From positions 248,001 through 312,000 of the forward strand of contig NZ_JOIR01000003.1 in NCBI RefSeq assembly GCF_000720115.1: a stretch of DNA of 64,000 nucleotides, given 5' to 3'. Each line of letters begins with the position of its first letter. Position 1 is the stretch's first letter. Below, in pieces: positions 8,246 through 19,510 of this stretch. The position numbers were made by a program, and so were the translations under genes. The notes under the pieces were generated by a model, which was not told the DNA's origin, made no database searches, and saw only the letters and a list, made by a program, of their open reading frames with translations. Source of the DNA: Streptomyces sp. NRRL F-2580 (lineage in GTDB: Bacteria; Actinomycetota; Actinomycetes; Streptomycetales; Streptomycetaceae).

Positions 8246-9160
8246 TCAGGCCCGCTGGTGCAGGCCCAGGTTCTCGTAGATTTCGAGAGTCGCCGTGGAA
8301 TTGTTCAGCGTGATGAAGTGCAGCCCCGGGACACCCTCGGACAGCAGCCGCGCGCAGAACTCCGTGGCGAACTCGATGCCAATGGAGCGTACAGCGGCCT
8401 GATCGTCCTTGACGGCGAGCATGCGTTCTTTCACGTGCGCGGGGAAGACCGCGTTGCTGAGTTGGGGCAGCCGGTCGAGCTGCTTGATCGCCACAACAGG
8501 CATGACCTCGGGGATGATCGGGGTCTCGCAGCCCGCCTTCTCGACGCCGTCGCGCAGCCGCAGATAATTCTCCGGATCGAAGAACATCTGGGTGATCGCG
8601 TAGTCGGCGCCCGCGCGGCACTTGTCCACGAAGTGCCGGATGTCCGTGTCCCAGTCCGTCGAACGCGGGTGCATCTCGGGGAAGGCCGCGACGCCGACGC
8701 AGAAGTCGCCGGACTCCTTGACGAGGCGGACCAGGTCGGCGGCGTAGTGCACGCCCTCGGGGTGCGCCACCCACTCGCCCATCGGGTCGCCCGGCGGGTC
8801 TCCGCGCACGACGAGCATGTTCCGGATCCCGGCGTCGGCGAACTGCCCGATGACGTTGCGCAGCTCGGCGACCGAGTGGTCCACGGCGGTGAGGTGCGCG
8901 ACGGGGGTCAGGGTGGTGTCCGCGGCGATCTCCTGGGTGGCCTTCACGGTGCCGCCGCGGGTGGAGCCGCCGGCTCCGTAGGTCACGGAGACGAAGCTGG
9001 GGGATACCGCCTCGACCCGGCGCAGGGCGTTCCAGAGGTTGCGTTCGCCCTTCTCCGTCTTCGGGGCCCAGAACTCGAAGGAGTACGAGCGCCCGGACGC
9101 GAGGAGGTCGCGGACCGTGTGTGCACGATCCGACCAGGTGGAAGCGGTACCAGAGGCCAT
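8246..9160 (-). CDS. metF: Methylenetetrahydrofolate reductase
   Basis: 304 aa TIM-barrel flavoenzyme reducing 5,10-methylene-THF to 5-methyl-THF for methionine synthesis, in the cytoplasm. Recognisable elements are [20 protein letters not shown] (catalytic Glu region), [36 protein letters not shown] and [16 protein letters not shown]. Length matches bacterial MetF. The start is ATG 9160, directly preceded by TAACCT at 9167-9172 (6 nt gap), so the message is probably leaderless. Two direct repeats lie further upstream. A MetF-type gene also occupies the equivalent place in the mycobacterial order, as remembered. Confidence 0.93.
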   Translation of the reverse strand: MASGTASTWSDRAHTVRDLLASGRSYSFEFWAPKTEKGERNLWNALRRVEAVSPSFVSVTYGAGGSTRGGTVKATQEIAADTTLTPVAHLTAVDHSVAELRNVIGQFADAGIRNMLVVRGDPPGDPMGEWVAHPEGVHYAADLVRLVKESGDFCVGVAAFPEMHPRSTDWDTDIRHFVDKCRAGADYAITQMFFDPENYLRLRDGVEKAGCETPIIPEVMPVVAIKQLDRLPQLSNAVFPAHVKERMLAVKDDQAAVRSIGIEFATEFCARLLSEGVPGLHFITLNNSTATLEIYENLGLHQRA

Positions 9161-9166
9161 GGGGGC

Positions 9167-9229
9167 AGGTTAGACGCGGCCGGCCGGTCACCGAAGCGCC
9201 GTCCGCCTTTTGGACACGTTTTTGGACAC
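9167..9229 (-). promoter_or_regulatory. metF promoter with two direct repeats upstream
   Basis: Read on the minus strand, a leaderless -10 TAACCT (9167-9172) is preceded by two copies of GTGTCCAAAA at 9208-9217 and 9220-9229. Their repeat period of 12 bp places them at about -48 to -69 from the start, where an activator would usually bind. The repeats are A-rich islands in G+C-rich surroundings. Confidence 0.5.
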
Positions 9230-9311
9230 CTGGAGGGCCGGCTCTGGTCAAGCGGCGGTCCGAGGCGCTAGGGAGCGTCCTGCCCCCGCTCTCTGTCCGG
9301 GCGGACAGGAC

Positions 9312-9947
9312 TCAGCCGAGCCGGGCCCGGACGCGCTTGGCGAGCTCGGCGGCGGCCGCACCGGGGTCGGTGGCCTCGGTGAGGGCGCGGACGACCACGA
9401 CGCGGGTGGCGCCGGCGTCCAGCACCTCGTCCAGGTTCGTGCTGTCGATGCCGCCGATGGCGAACCAGGGGCGGTCCTGCTCCAGCGAGGCGGCGTACCG
9501 GACCAGCCCCAGGCCGGGGGCGTGGCGGCCGGGCTTGGTGGGCGTGGGCCAGCAGGGGCCGGTGCAGAAGTAGTCCACGCCGGGCTCGGCGACGGCCGCG
9601 TCGACCTCGTCCTCGGCATGGCAGGAACGGCCGATCAGCACTCCCTCGCCGAGGATGGCGCGGGCCGCGGGGACGGGGATGTCGCCCTGGCCGAGGTGGA
9701 GGACGTCGGAGCCGATGGCGTGGGCGACGTCGGCGCGGTCGTTCACGGCGAGGAGCTTGCCGTGGCGGCGTGCGGCCTCGGCGAACACCCGGAGGTGTTC
9801 GAGTTCCTCGCCCGCCTCCATGCCCTTGTCCCGGAGCTGGACGATGTCCACGCCTCCGGCCAGGACGGCGTCGAGGAACTCGGGGAGGTCACCCTGCCGC
9901 TTGCGGGCGTCCGTGCAGAGGTAGAGCCGGGCGTCGGACAGCTGCAT
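9312..9947 (-). CDS. thiE: Thiamine-phosphate synthase
   Basis: 211 aa TIM-barrel enzyme joining HMP-pyrophosphate and the thiazole phosphate to make thiamine phosphate. Family motifs: [10 protein letters not shown] (pyrophosphate-binding region), [31 protein letters not shown] (substrate loop) and WFAIGGID. Length fits ThiE. It is transcribed away from the riboswitch-controlled thiOSG genes 2 kb to the right, so the pathway genes are in two units. No riboswitch precedes thiE itself. Confidence 0.95.
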   Translation of the reverse strand: MQLSDARLYLCTDARKRQGDLPEFLDAVLAGGVDIVQLRDKGMEAGEELEHLRVFAEAARRHGKLLAVNDRADVAHAIGSDVLHLGQGDIPVPAARAILGEGVLIGRSCHAEDEVDAAVAEPGVDYFCTGPCWPTPTKPGRHAPGLGLVRYAASLEQDRPWFAIGGIDSTNLDEVLDAGATRVVVVRALTEATDPGAAAAELAKRVRARLG

Positions 9948-9969
9948 GGGTGAACCCCCCGTGGTGGAG

Positions 9970-10000
9970 GCGGTGTACGGGCGCGGGGCCCGTACACCGC
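9970..10000 (-). terminator. Hairpin terminator
   Basis: Perfect 13-bp stem: GCGGTGTACGGGC (9970-9982) pairs with 9988-10000 around a 5-nt loop. It lies 24 bp beyond the stop of the Rv2175c-like gene (minus strand) and upstream of thiE. Confidence 0.7.
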
Positions 10001-10023
10001 GGTGGAGCGAACTGCGGATCAGG

Positions 10024-10389
10024 TCAGAGGGCGAGCGCCTGAGCGCGGCGCTTCACCTCCGTGCCGCGATTCTCGCTCAGCGCCTGCACGGGCGTGCCGG
10101 GCAGGGTCGGATCCTCGGTGAAGAGCCACTCCAGGATCTCCTCGTCGGTGAAGCGGTCGTCGCGCAGCACGGTCAGCAGCCCGACCAGGCCCTTGACGAC
10201 CTTGTCACCGTCGATGAAGGGGGCCGGCACCTGCAGGGCGCGGTTCTCGCCCCGGCGTACGGCGATGAGCTGCCCTTCCTTGACCATCTGGCGGACCCGG
10301 GTCACCTCGATGTCCAGCTTCTCCGCGATGTCGGGGAGGTACAGCCACGAGGGGACAAGGGCATCGATCTTTGCGTCAATCTCGGTCAC
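10024..10389 (-). CDS. Rv2175c-like DNA-binding protein
   Basis: 121 aa from GTG 10389 ([20 protein letters not shown]). A winged-helix-like N-terminal domain ([29 protein letters not shown]) is followed by the C-terminal segment [28 protein letters not shown], both typical of the Rv2175c family. In M. tuberculosis Rv2175c is a substrate of the neighbouring kinase PknL, phosphorylated on an N-terminal tail. Here a PASTA kinase gene lies 4 kb away, but the N-terminal tail is much shorter, so that phosphosite is probably missing. A terminator follows. Confidence 0.85.
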   Translation of the reverse strand: MTEIDAKIDALVPSWLYLPDIAEKLDIEVTRVRQMVKEGQLIAVRRGENRALQVPAPFIDGDKVVKGLVGLLTVLRDDRFTDEEILEWLFTEDPTLPGTPVQALSENRGTEVKRRAQALAL

Positions 10390-10466
10390 GGACACAAGCC
10401 TGCCATCTCGGCTCCGCCGTCGGTACCTGGGCGGCCCGTACGGGTCGCCGCCGCGCCCCGGAGCCG

Positions 10467-11705
10467 TCAGGCGGTGGCCGACTTCAGGGGGGTGGCCGGG
10501 TCCGCCACCTTGGACGGGTCCAGCGGCACCGCTGCCTCGATGAGCTTGCGGCCCTGCGCCACATCGCGGGGGCGGCCCACCGCCAGGACCGCGACCAGCG
10601 CGCCGGCCCGCAGCCAGCACACCGACCAGGCCGCCCCGGCGGGGTCACCGCGCCAGAGCAGGGTGTCGGCCCCGCCGTGGTGCCCGGCGTACTGCACGAA
10701 CCGCCCGAACTGCTCCGACCAGAAGTACGGCACCGGGTCGTAGACCTCACCCGCCTCCCCGGCCCCGGCCCCGACCTCGGCCAGGATGTTCGCCGCGACC
10801 GTCCGCGGCCCCTGGAGCGCGTTGTCCCAGTGGTGGACGAGCAGCCGCTTCCCGTACCGCCCGGAGGGGAAGGAGGCGCAGTCGCCGACGGCGTACACCC
10901 CGGGCAGGGAGGTGCGCAGGTACGCGTCCGCGGTGACCGAGCCGTCGGGGCCCCGTTCCACCCCGCTCCCGCCCAGCCATCCGGTGGCGGGCCGGGCGCC
11001 GATGCCCACGACGACCGCGCCGGCCGGCAGGGCGCGCCCGTCCGCGAGCAGGACGCGGCCCTCCTCGATCCCGGCCACCTTCGCGCCGGTGATCAGCTCG
11101 GCGCCGGCCTCCTCGTACCAGCGCGCCATCGGCGCGGCGACCTCGGCGGGCAGCGCCCCCGCCAGCACCCGGTCCGCCGCCTCGACCACGGTCACCGCGC
11201 AGCCCGCCTCGCGGGCCGCGGTGGCGAACTCGGCGCCGATCCAGCCCGCCCCGACGACCACCGCCCGGGGCGCGGCCGCCAGGACCGGGCGCAGCCGTGC
11301 CGCGTCGTCCAGGGTGCGCAGCAGGTGGACGCCCGGGACGCCCTCGGTGCCGGGCAGGGTCAGCGGCTCGGCGCCGGTCGCCAGCACGAGGACCTCGTAC
11401 GGGACGGGGCCGGCCTCGGTGTCCAGCTCGCGGTCGGCGGCCCGCAGTCCGGTGACCTCGGTGCCGAGGCGCAGCTCGATGCCGAGCTCCTCGAAGTCCA
11501 CGTCGAAGGCGGAGTCCTCGGCCTTGCCGAGCAGGACCGCCTTGGACAGCGGGGGGCGGTCGTAGGGCTGGTGGGGTTCGGCTCCCAGCAGGGTCAGGGG
11601 GCCGTCGAAGCCCTGCTCGCGCAGGGCGACCGCGGTCTGCACCCCGGCCATTCCGGCGCCGACGATCACGACGCCGCGCTGATTGTGTTCCGTCTGCTCG
11701 CTCAC
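10467..11705 (-). CDS. FAD/NAD(P)-dependent ferredoxin-reductase-like oxidoreductase
   Basis: 412 aa. Two dinucleotide folds are clear: VVIVGAGMAGVQTAVALRE near residue 12 (FAD) and AVVVGAGWIGAEFATAARE near residue 146 (NAD(P)H), then GVYAVGDCASFPS contacting flavin. The last about 90 residues match the reductase C-terminal domain of oxygenase-coupled ferredoxin reductases (around YFWSEQFGRFVQYAG). Its likely role is moving electrons from NAD(P)H to a ferredoxin; no ferredoxin or P450 gene adjoins it, so the partner is unknown. It is divergent from thiO, sharing a 190-bp intergenic region with the TPP riboswitch. Confidence 0.88.
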   Translation of the reverse strand: MSEQTEHNQRGVVIVGAGMAGVQTAVALREQGFDGPLTLLGAEPHQPYDRPPLSKAVLLGKAEDSAFDVDFEELGIELRLGTEVTGLRAADRELDTEAGPVPYEVLVLATGAEPLTLPGTEGVPGVHLLRTLDDAARLRPVLAAAPRAVVVGAGWIGAEFATAAREAGCAVTVVEAADRVLAGALPAEVAAPMARWYEEAGAELITGAKVAGIEEGRVLLADGRALPAGAVVVGIGARPATGWLGGSGVERGPDGSVTADAYLRTSLPGVYAVGDCASFPSGRYGKRLLVHHWDNALQGPRTVAANILAEVGAGAGEAGEVYDPVPYFWSEQFGRFVQYAGHHGGADTLLWRGDPAGAAWSVCWLRAGALVAVLAVGRPRDVAQGRKLIEAAVPLDPSKVADPATPLKSATA

Positions 11706-11792
11706 CCGGCCACCCTAGTCATCTGACGCTCCGTCAGGAATAGGTGCCGCCTTACCGGCCGTCCGCGGCCGGGTTAGTCTGGCCACCGTACC

Positions 11793-11885
11793 TATCGCGG
11801 GAGTCCGGCGCACCGGGCTGAGAGGGAGGCTGGCCGGCCTCCGACCGTACGAACCTGATCCGGGTCATGCCGGCGAAGGGAGGGG
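11793..11885 (+). promoter_or_regulatory. TPP riboswitch (THI element)
   Basis: The signature words are present in order: CTGAGAGGGAGGC (11818-11830), then GAACCTGATCCGGGTCATGCC (11851-11871) and GGCGAAGGGAGG. These form the HMP- and pyrophosphate-sensing arms of the THI box. A -10-like TAGTCT lies upstream at 11775-11780. The element ends about 10 nt before thiO. The ribosome site AGGGAGGGG is in its 3' strand, which suggests translational control by thiamine pyrophosphate. Confidence 0.95.
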
Positions 11886-11895
11886 CTGGACGCCC

Positions 11896-14074
<2,179 letters not shown>

Positions 14075-14086
14075 CCGCGGGTCCGC

Positions 14087-14225
14087 TCCTGGGGCTCCGC
14101 CCCAGACCCCCAACGGCGCTCCGCGCCCGCGCCTCAAACGCCGGCGGGGCTGAAATGCCCAGCCTCGCCGCACCATCCAGCCCCTCCGGCGTTTGCGGAG
14201 CGGGGTTCGAAGCGGAGCCCCGGGA
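14087..14225. repeat. Dispersed intergenic repeat, copy 1
   Basis: The core word CCTCAAACGCCGGCGGGGCTG (14132-14152, 21 nt) faces an inverted, slightly diverged partner at 14178-14195. A GGGGCTCCGCCCC hairpin lies upstream and a CGGAGCCCC word downstream. The same arrangement recurs at five other loci in this window, always in intergenic space. Confidence 0.8.
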
Positions 14226-14315
14226 GCGTGGCCGCGGGCGGCCCGGACGTCACAGCTGCGCTGCAAGGAGGACCACCCAGGCGGGGGAGGCGCGAGGCCC
14301 CAATAGAATCGCGGC

Positions 14316-16229
<1,914 letters not shown>

Positions 16230-16235
16230 GCCGCA

Positions 16236-17096
16236 GTGATACGCAATCCGGTCGGCGGGCACGTCCCCGTCGCGGGCGGCCTCGCCAAGGTGGGGCTGGC
16301 CTACGCCCGCGAGATGGGCGCCGAGGCCGTCCAGGTCTTCGTCGCCAATCCGCGCGGCTGGGCCACCCCGGTCGGCAATCCGGCCCAGGACGAGCTGTTC
16401 CGGGCGGAGTGCGCGGCCGAGTCGATCCCGGCGTACGTGCACGCGCCGTACCTGATCAACTTCGGCTCGCACACCGAGGCCACCGTGGAGAAGTCGGTGG
16501 AGTCGCTGCGCCACTCACTGCGCCGCGGCCGGGAGATCGGCGCGCTCGGCGTGGTCGTGCACACCGGGTCGGCGACCGGGGGCCGGCCGCGCGAGGCCGC
16601 GTACGCGCAGGTCAGGGAGCACATGCTGGCGCTGCTGGACGAGCTGACGCACGAGGACGACCCCTTCCTGCTGCTGGAGTCCACGGCGGGGCAGGGCTCC
16701 TCGCTGTGCTCGCGCACCTGGGACTTCGGCCCGTACTTCGAGGCGCTCGACCACCACCCGAAGCTGGGGATCTGCCTGGACACCTGTCACATCTTCGCGG
16801 CCGGTCACGACCTGGCGGAGCCGGGCGGGACGAAGGCGACGCTCGACCTGCTGGTGGACACCGTGGGCGAGGGCCGGCTGAAGCTGGTCCACGCGAACGA
16901 CTCCAAGGAGGGCGTGGGCGCCCACAAGGACCGGCACGCCAACATCGGGCAGGGCCACATCGGCCGGGAGGCCTTCGCCGAGCTGTTCACGCACCCCGCG
17001 ATGGAGGGCGTACCGCTGATCACCGAGACCCCGGGCGGCAAGGAAGGGCATGCGGCGGACGTGGCGCTGCTGAAGGAGCTGCGCGGCCCGCAGTGA
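16236..17096 (+). CDS. nfo: Endonuclease IV-like AP endonuclease
   Basis: 286 aa TIM-barrel, zinc-dependent enzyme cutting abasic sites in DNA base-excision repair. Family signatures: GGHVPVAGGLAKV near the N-terminus, VVHTGSATGG, LLLESTAGQGSS, LGICLDTCHIFAAGHD, LVHANDSKEGVGAHKDRHANIG with GQGHIG, and PLITETPGG. The His, Asp and Glu residues in these motifs are the trinuclear zinc ligands. It starts at GTG 16236, 6 bp after the kinase gene, so the two are probably co-transcribed. Confidence 0.92.
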   Translation: MIRNPVGGHVPVAGGLAKVGLAYAREMGAEAVQVFVANPRGWATPVGNPAQDELFRAECAAESIPAYVHAPYLINFGSHTEATVEKSVESLRHSLRRGREIGALGVVVHTGSATGGRPREAAYAQVREHMLALLDELTHEDDPFLLLESTAGQGSSLCSRTWDFGPYFEALDHHPKLGICLDTCHIFAAGHDLAEPGGTKATLDLLVDTVGEGRLKLVHANDSKEGVGAHKDRHANIGQGHIGREAFAELFTHPAMEGVPLITETPGGKEGHAADVALLKELRGPQ

Positions 17097-17115
17097 TCCG
17101 GTGATCCCTTGAGGA

Positions 17116-17132
17116 ATACCCCAGGGGGGTAT
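17116..17132 (+). promoter_or_regulatory. CsoR-like copper operator
   Basis: Inverted repeat ATACCCC (17116-17122), spacer AGG, GGGGTAT (17126-17132). This has the form of the A/T-flanked C4-G4 sites bound by the copper sensor CsoR in Streptomyces. It lies 57 bp before the His-rich DUF4396 gene, suggesting copper induction of that gene. Confidence 0.7.
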
Positions 17133-17188
17133 ACGGTTCTGTCACATCGACAGCACCGCTACTCGGCATTTCCCACCAAGGGGTCGTC

Positions 17189-17722
17189 ATGGAGCAGGCA
17201 CACGCGGACCACGAACATCACGAGCACCACCAGCACCACGGCGGGCATGGCGGGCACGGTCACGACACCGGCCCCCACGCGGGCAAGGCCAGCTGGGCCA
17301 TGGCCGCCCGGGCCACGCTCCACTGCCTCACCGGATGTGCCATCGGCGAGGTGCTGGGCATGATCATCGGCACGGCCCTCGGGTGGGGGAACGTGCCCAC
17401 CATGATCCTGGCGATCGTTCTGGCGTTCTTCTTCGGCTACGCCCTCACCCTGCGCGGGATCCTCTCCGCCGGCGTCGACCTCCGCACGGCCGTCCGGGTG
17501 GCCTTGGCCGCCGACACCCTTTCGATCGCCGTCATGGAGCTGATCGACAACGGAGTGATCGCCCTGTGGCCCGGCGCGATGGACGCGCACCTCTCGGAGC
17601 CGCTGTTCTGGACGGTGCTCGCGCTCTCGCTCGCCGTCGCCTTCGTGGTCACGGTCCCCGTCAACAAGTGGATGATCGGCCGCGGCAAGGGCCACGCGGT
17701 CGTCCACCAGTACCACCACTGA
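17189..17722 (+). CDS. DUF4396 membrane protein with His-rich N-terminus
   Basis: 177 aa from ATG 17189. The first about 32 residues are a metal-binding-like tail containing some 14 His (HADHEHHEHHQHHGGHGGHG). Four or five membrane helices follow (around residues 42-62, 66-90, 100-120 and 140-160), with TGCAIGEVLGMIIG as the recognisable family stretch. The protein ends HQYHH. DUF4396 proteins have no settled function. The CsoR-like operator just upstream and the His tail point to copper handling, such as efflux or storage; this is inference. Confidence 0.8.
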   Translation: MEQAHADHEHHEHHQHHGGHGGHGHDTGPHAGKASWAMAARATLHCLTGCAIGEVLGMIIGTALGWGNVPTMILAIVLAFFFGYALTLRGILSAGVDLRTAVRVALAADTLSIAVMELIDNGVIALWPGAMDAHLSEPLFWTVLALSLAVAFVVTVPVNKWMIGRGKGHAVVHQYHH

Positions 17723-17740
17723 GGGCGCAGGCCCCGCGGC

Positions 17741-18373
17741 CTACACCTCGGGACCGTCCCCCGGCTCTTCCTGGTACGAGTAGCGCTGCTCGCGCCAGGG
17801 GTCGCCTATGTTGTGGTAACCGCGCTCCTCCCAGAAGCCACGACGGTCGGCCGTCATGTACTCGACGCCGCGGACCCACTTGGGGCCCTTCCAGGCGTAC
17901 AGGTGCGGAACCACGAGCCGCACGGGGAAACCGTGCTCGGCGGTGAGCAGTTCACCGCCCTGGTGGGTGGCGAAGACGGTTCGCTCGGAAGCGAAGTCGG
18001 CCAGCCGCATGTTGGAGCTGAAGCCGTACTCGGCCCACACCATCACATGCGTGACCTGCGGCGCGGGCGGCGCCAGGGCCAGGATCTCGCGGGCGAGCAC
18101 ACCGCCCCATTCGGCGCCCTGCATGCTGAACTTGGTGACGCAGTGCAGGTCAGCCACGACGGAGTCGAACGGCAGGGCCGTGAACTCCTCGTGGTTCCAG
18201 CAGTGCTTGTCCCCGCCGGCCGTCGCGCCGAAGACCCGGAATTCCCAGCGGTCCGGCTTGAACTTGGGGACGGGCCCGTAGTGGGTGACCGGCCAGCCCC
18301 GCTGCAGCCGCTGCCCCGGTGGAAGCTCCAGCGGCTCTGCTCCCGGAGATTCCCGGCTTTCCGGCTGACCCAT
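17741..18373 (-). CDS. Sulfite-oxidase-like molybdopterin oxidoreductase
   Basis: 210 aa, a short single-domain form of the sulfite oxidase fold. The molybdenum-ligand cysteine is in VVADLHCVTKFS (C78), with the pterin-contacting blocks VWAEYGFSSNMRLADF, HGFPVRLVVPHLYAWKGPKWV and GYHNIGDPWREQRYS. No Tat signal is visible, so it is probably cytoplasmic; it lacks the haem and dimerisation domains of classical sulfite oxidases. The substrate is unknown. It converges with the DUF4396 gene 18 bp away. Confidence 0.88.
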   Translation of the reverse strand: MGQPESRESPGAEPLELPPGQRLQRGWPVTHYGPVPKFKPDRWEFRVFGATAGGDKHCWNHEEFTALPFDSVVADLHCVTKFSMQGAEWGGVLAREILALAPPAPQVTHVMVWAEYGFSSNMRLADFASERTVFATHQGGELLTAEHGFPVRLVVPHLYAWKGPKWVRGVEYMTADRRGFWEERGYHNIGDPWREQRYSYQEEPGDGPEV

Positions 18374-18506
18374 GACTCCATGGTGACAGACTGGGCAGGG
18401 TGGTCATGACCAGGTCTGGACCGATTCGGGCAAGTCGTGCCAACTCCCACTAAGGAGGCACTTACTGGACGGCCCCCGACGGCAGTGCAAGGATGCGCGC
18501 AGATCC

Positions 18507-18522
18507 CCCAGTGAGCACTGGG
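18507..18522. repeat. Short palindrome upstream of bfr (dispersed hairpin family)
   Basis: CCCAGTGAGCACTGGG is a perfect 16-bp palindrome (7-bp arms, AG centre) flanked by ATCCC and AGGTACCCC. Its C-rich entry and G-rich exit resemble a hairpin type dispersed in Streptomyces genomes and seen elsewhere in this window (23158, 28747, 46748). An operator role for bfr cannot be excluded. Confidence 0.45.
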
Positions 18523-18574
18523 AGGTACCCCAGCCCCGTCACGTGACTGACATTGCCTGGAAGGAGCCTCTGCG

Positions 18575-19051
18575 ATGCAGGGCGACCCCGAGGTCCTCGA
18601 GTTTCTGAACGAGCAGCTGACCGGCGAGCTGACGGCCATCAATCAGTACTGGCTGCACTACCGCATCCAGGACAACAAGGGCTGGACCAAACTCGCCAAG
18701 TACACGCGTGAAGAATCCATCGACGAGATGAAGCACGCGGACAAGATCACCGAGCGCATCCTGATGCTCGACGGTCTGCCGAACTACCAGCGGCTCTTCC
18801 ACGTGCGCGTCGGACAGACGATCACGGAGATGTTCCAGGCCGACCGCCAGGTCGAGGTCGAGGCCATCGACCGGCTCAAGCGCGGTATCGAGGTCATGCG
18901 CGGCAAGGGCGACATCACCTCGGCCCGCCTCTTCGAGGAGATCCTGGAGGACGAGGAGCACCACATCGACTACCTCGACACCCAGCTGGAGCTCATCGAG
19001 TCCCTGGGCGAGCCGCTCTACATCGCCCAGCTGATCGAGCAGCCGAGCTGA
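18575..19051 (+). CDS. bfr: Bacterioferritin
   Basis: 158 aa four-helix iron-storage protein assembling into a 24-mer shell. All expected ligands are in register with E. coli Bfr: ferroxidase residues E18, E51, H54, E94, E127 and H130, and haem ligand M52 (in SIDEMKHAD). The ribosome site AAGGAG is 8 nt before ATG 18575. It converges with bfd, whose product releases iron from Bfr. Unlike bfd it shows no iron box, which fits opposite regulation of storage and release. Confidence 0.97.
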   Translation: MQGDPEVLEFLNEQLTGELTAINQYWLHYRIQDNKGWTKLAKYTREESIDEMKHADKITERILMLDGLPNYQRLFHVRVGQTITEMFQADRQVEVEAIDRLKRGIEVMRGKGDITSARLFEEILEDEEHHIDYLDTQLELIESLGEPLYIAQLIEQPS

Positions 19052-19097
19052 CAGCCGGCCATCGGTCGTCGGGCGTCCCAGGGGCCGGCCCGGCCGA

Positions 19098-19349
19098 TCA
19101 GGCCGCTTCGGCCAGTGCGGGCGAACGCTCCGTCCCGGCGGCGAGCACGGCCGCCGCGTCACCCCTCTCCAGCAGCTCCCGGCGCGGGCAGGCGCCGCGG
19201 CCGAGGATGCCCTGGATGGTGCGCACACAGGAGCCGCAGTCGGTTCCGGCCTTGGTGGCCGAGGCGATCTGGCGCGGGGTGCAGGCCCCGGCTGCCGCGT
19301 GGTCCTTGACCTGCTTGTCGGTGATCCCGAAGCAAGAGCAGACGTACAC
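19098..19349 (-). CDS. bfd: Bacterioferritin-associated ferredoxin
   Basis: 83 aa small [2Fe-2S] protein that reduces and mobilises iron stored in bacterioferritin. Cluster cysteines are in MYVCSCFG (C4, C6) and TDCGSCV (C38, C41), the C-X-C-X31-C-X2-C pattern of Bfd. The C-terminal 25 residues extend the usual length slightly. Two iron-box-like sites lie 41-85 bp upstream, so it should be induced by iron starvation. Confidence 0.92.
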   Translation of the reverse strand: MYVCSCFGITDKQVKDHAAAGACTPRQIASATKAGTDCGSCVRTIQGILGRGACPRRELLERGDAAAVLAAGTERSPALAEAA

Positions 19350-19389
19350 GCGGTCCTCCCTGGGCGGAATGGTTCGAAGCCATCCCCTA

Positions 19390-19434
19390 TTCGGTGAGGC
19401 TTACCTAACCGTACCTAAAGTTAGGGTGACCTAA
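19390..19434 (-). promoter_or_regulatory. Tandem iron boxes (DmdR/DtxR-type) upstream of bfd
   Basis: On the minus strand, 19390-19408 matches the DmdR1 consensus at 16 of 19 positions by hand count (TTAGGTAAGCCTCACCGAA). A weaker second site at 19416-19434 matches 13 of 19. They lie 41 bp upstream of bfd, where an iron-loaded repressor would block transcription. Confidence 0.8.
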
Positions 19435-19444
19435 AAGCCCTGGA

Positions 19445-19491
19445 TACGACTGTGGGGCGCGGATCACATCGATCCGCGCCCCACAGTCGTA
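19445..19491 (-). terminator. Strong hairpin terminator after the DAHP synthase gene
   Basis: A perfect 21-bp stem (19445-19465 with 19471-19491) closes a 5-nt loop (ACATC). It starts 20 bp beyond the stop of the minus-strand DAHP synthase gene and insulates the iron-regulated bfd promoter from read-through. Confidence 0.9.
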
Positions 19492-19510
19492 CGAACGTAC
19501 TGCGTGATCC

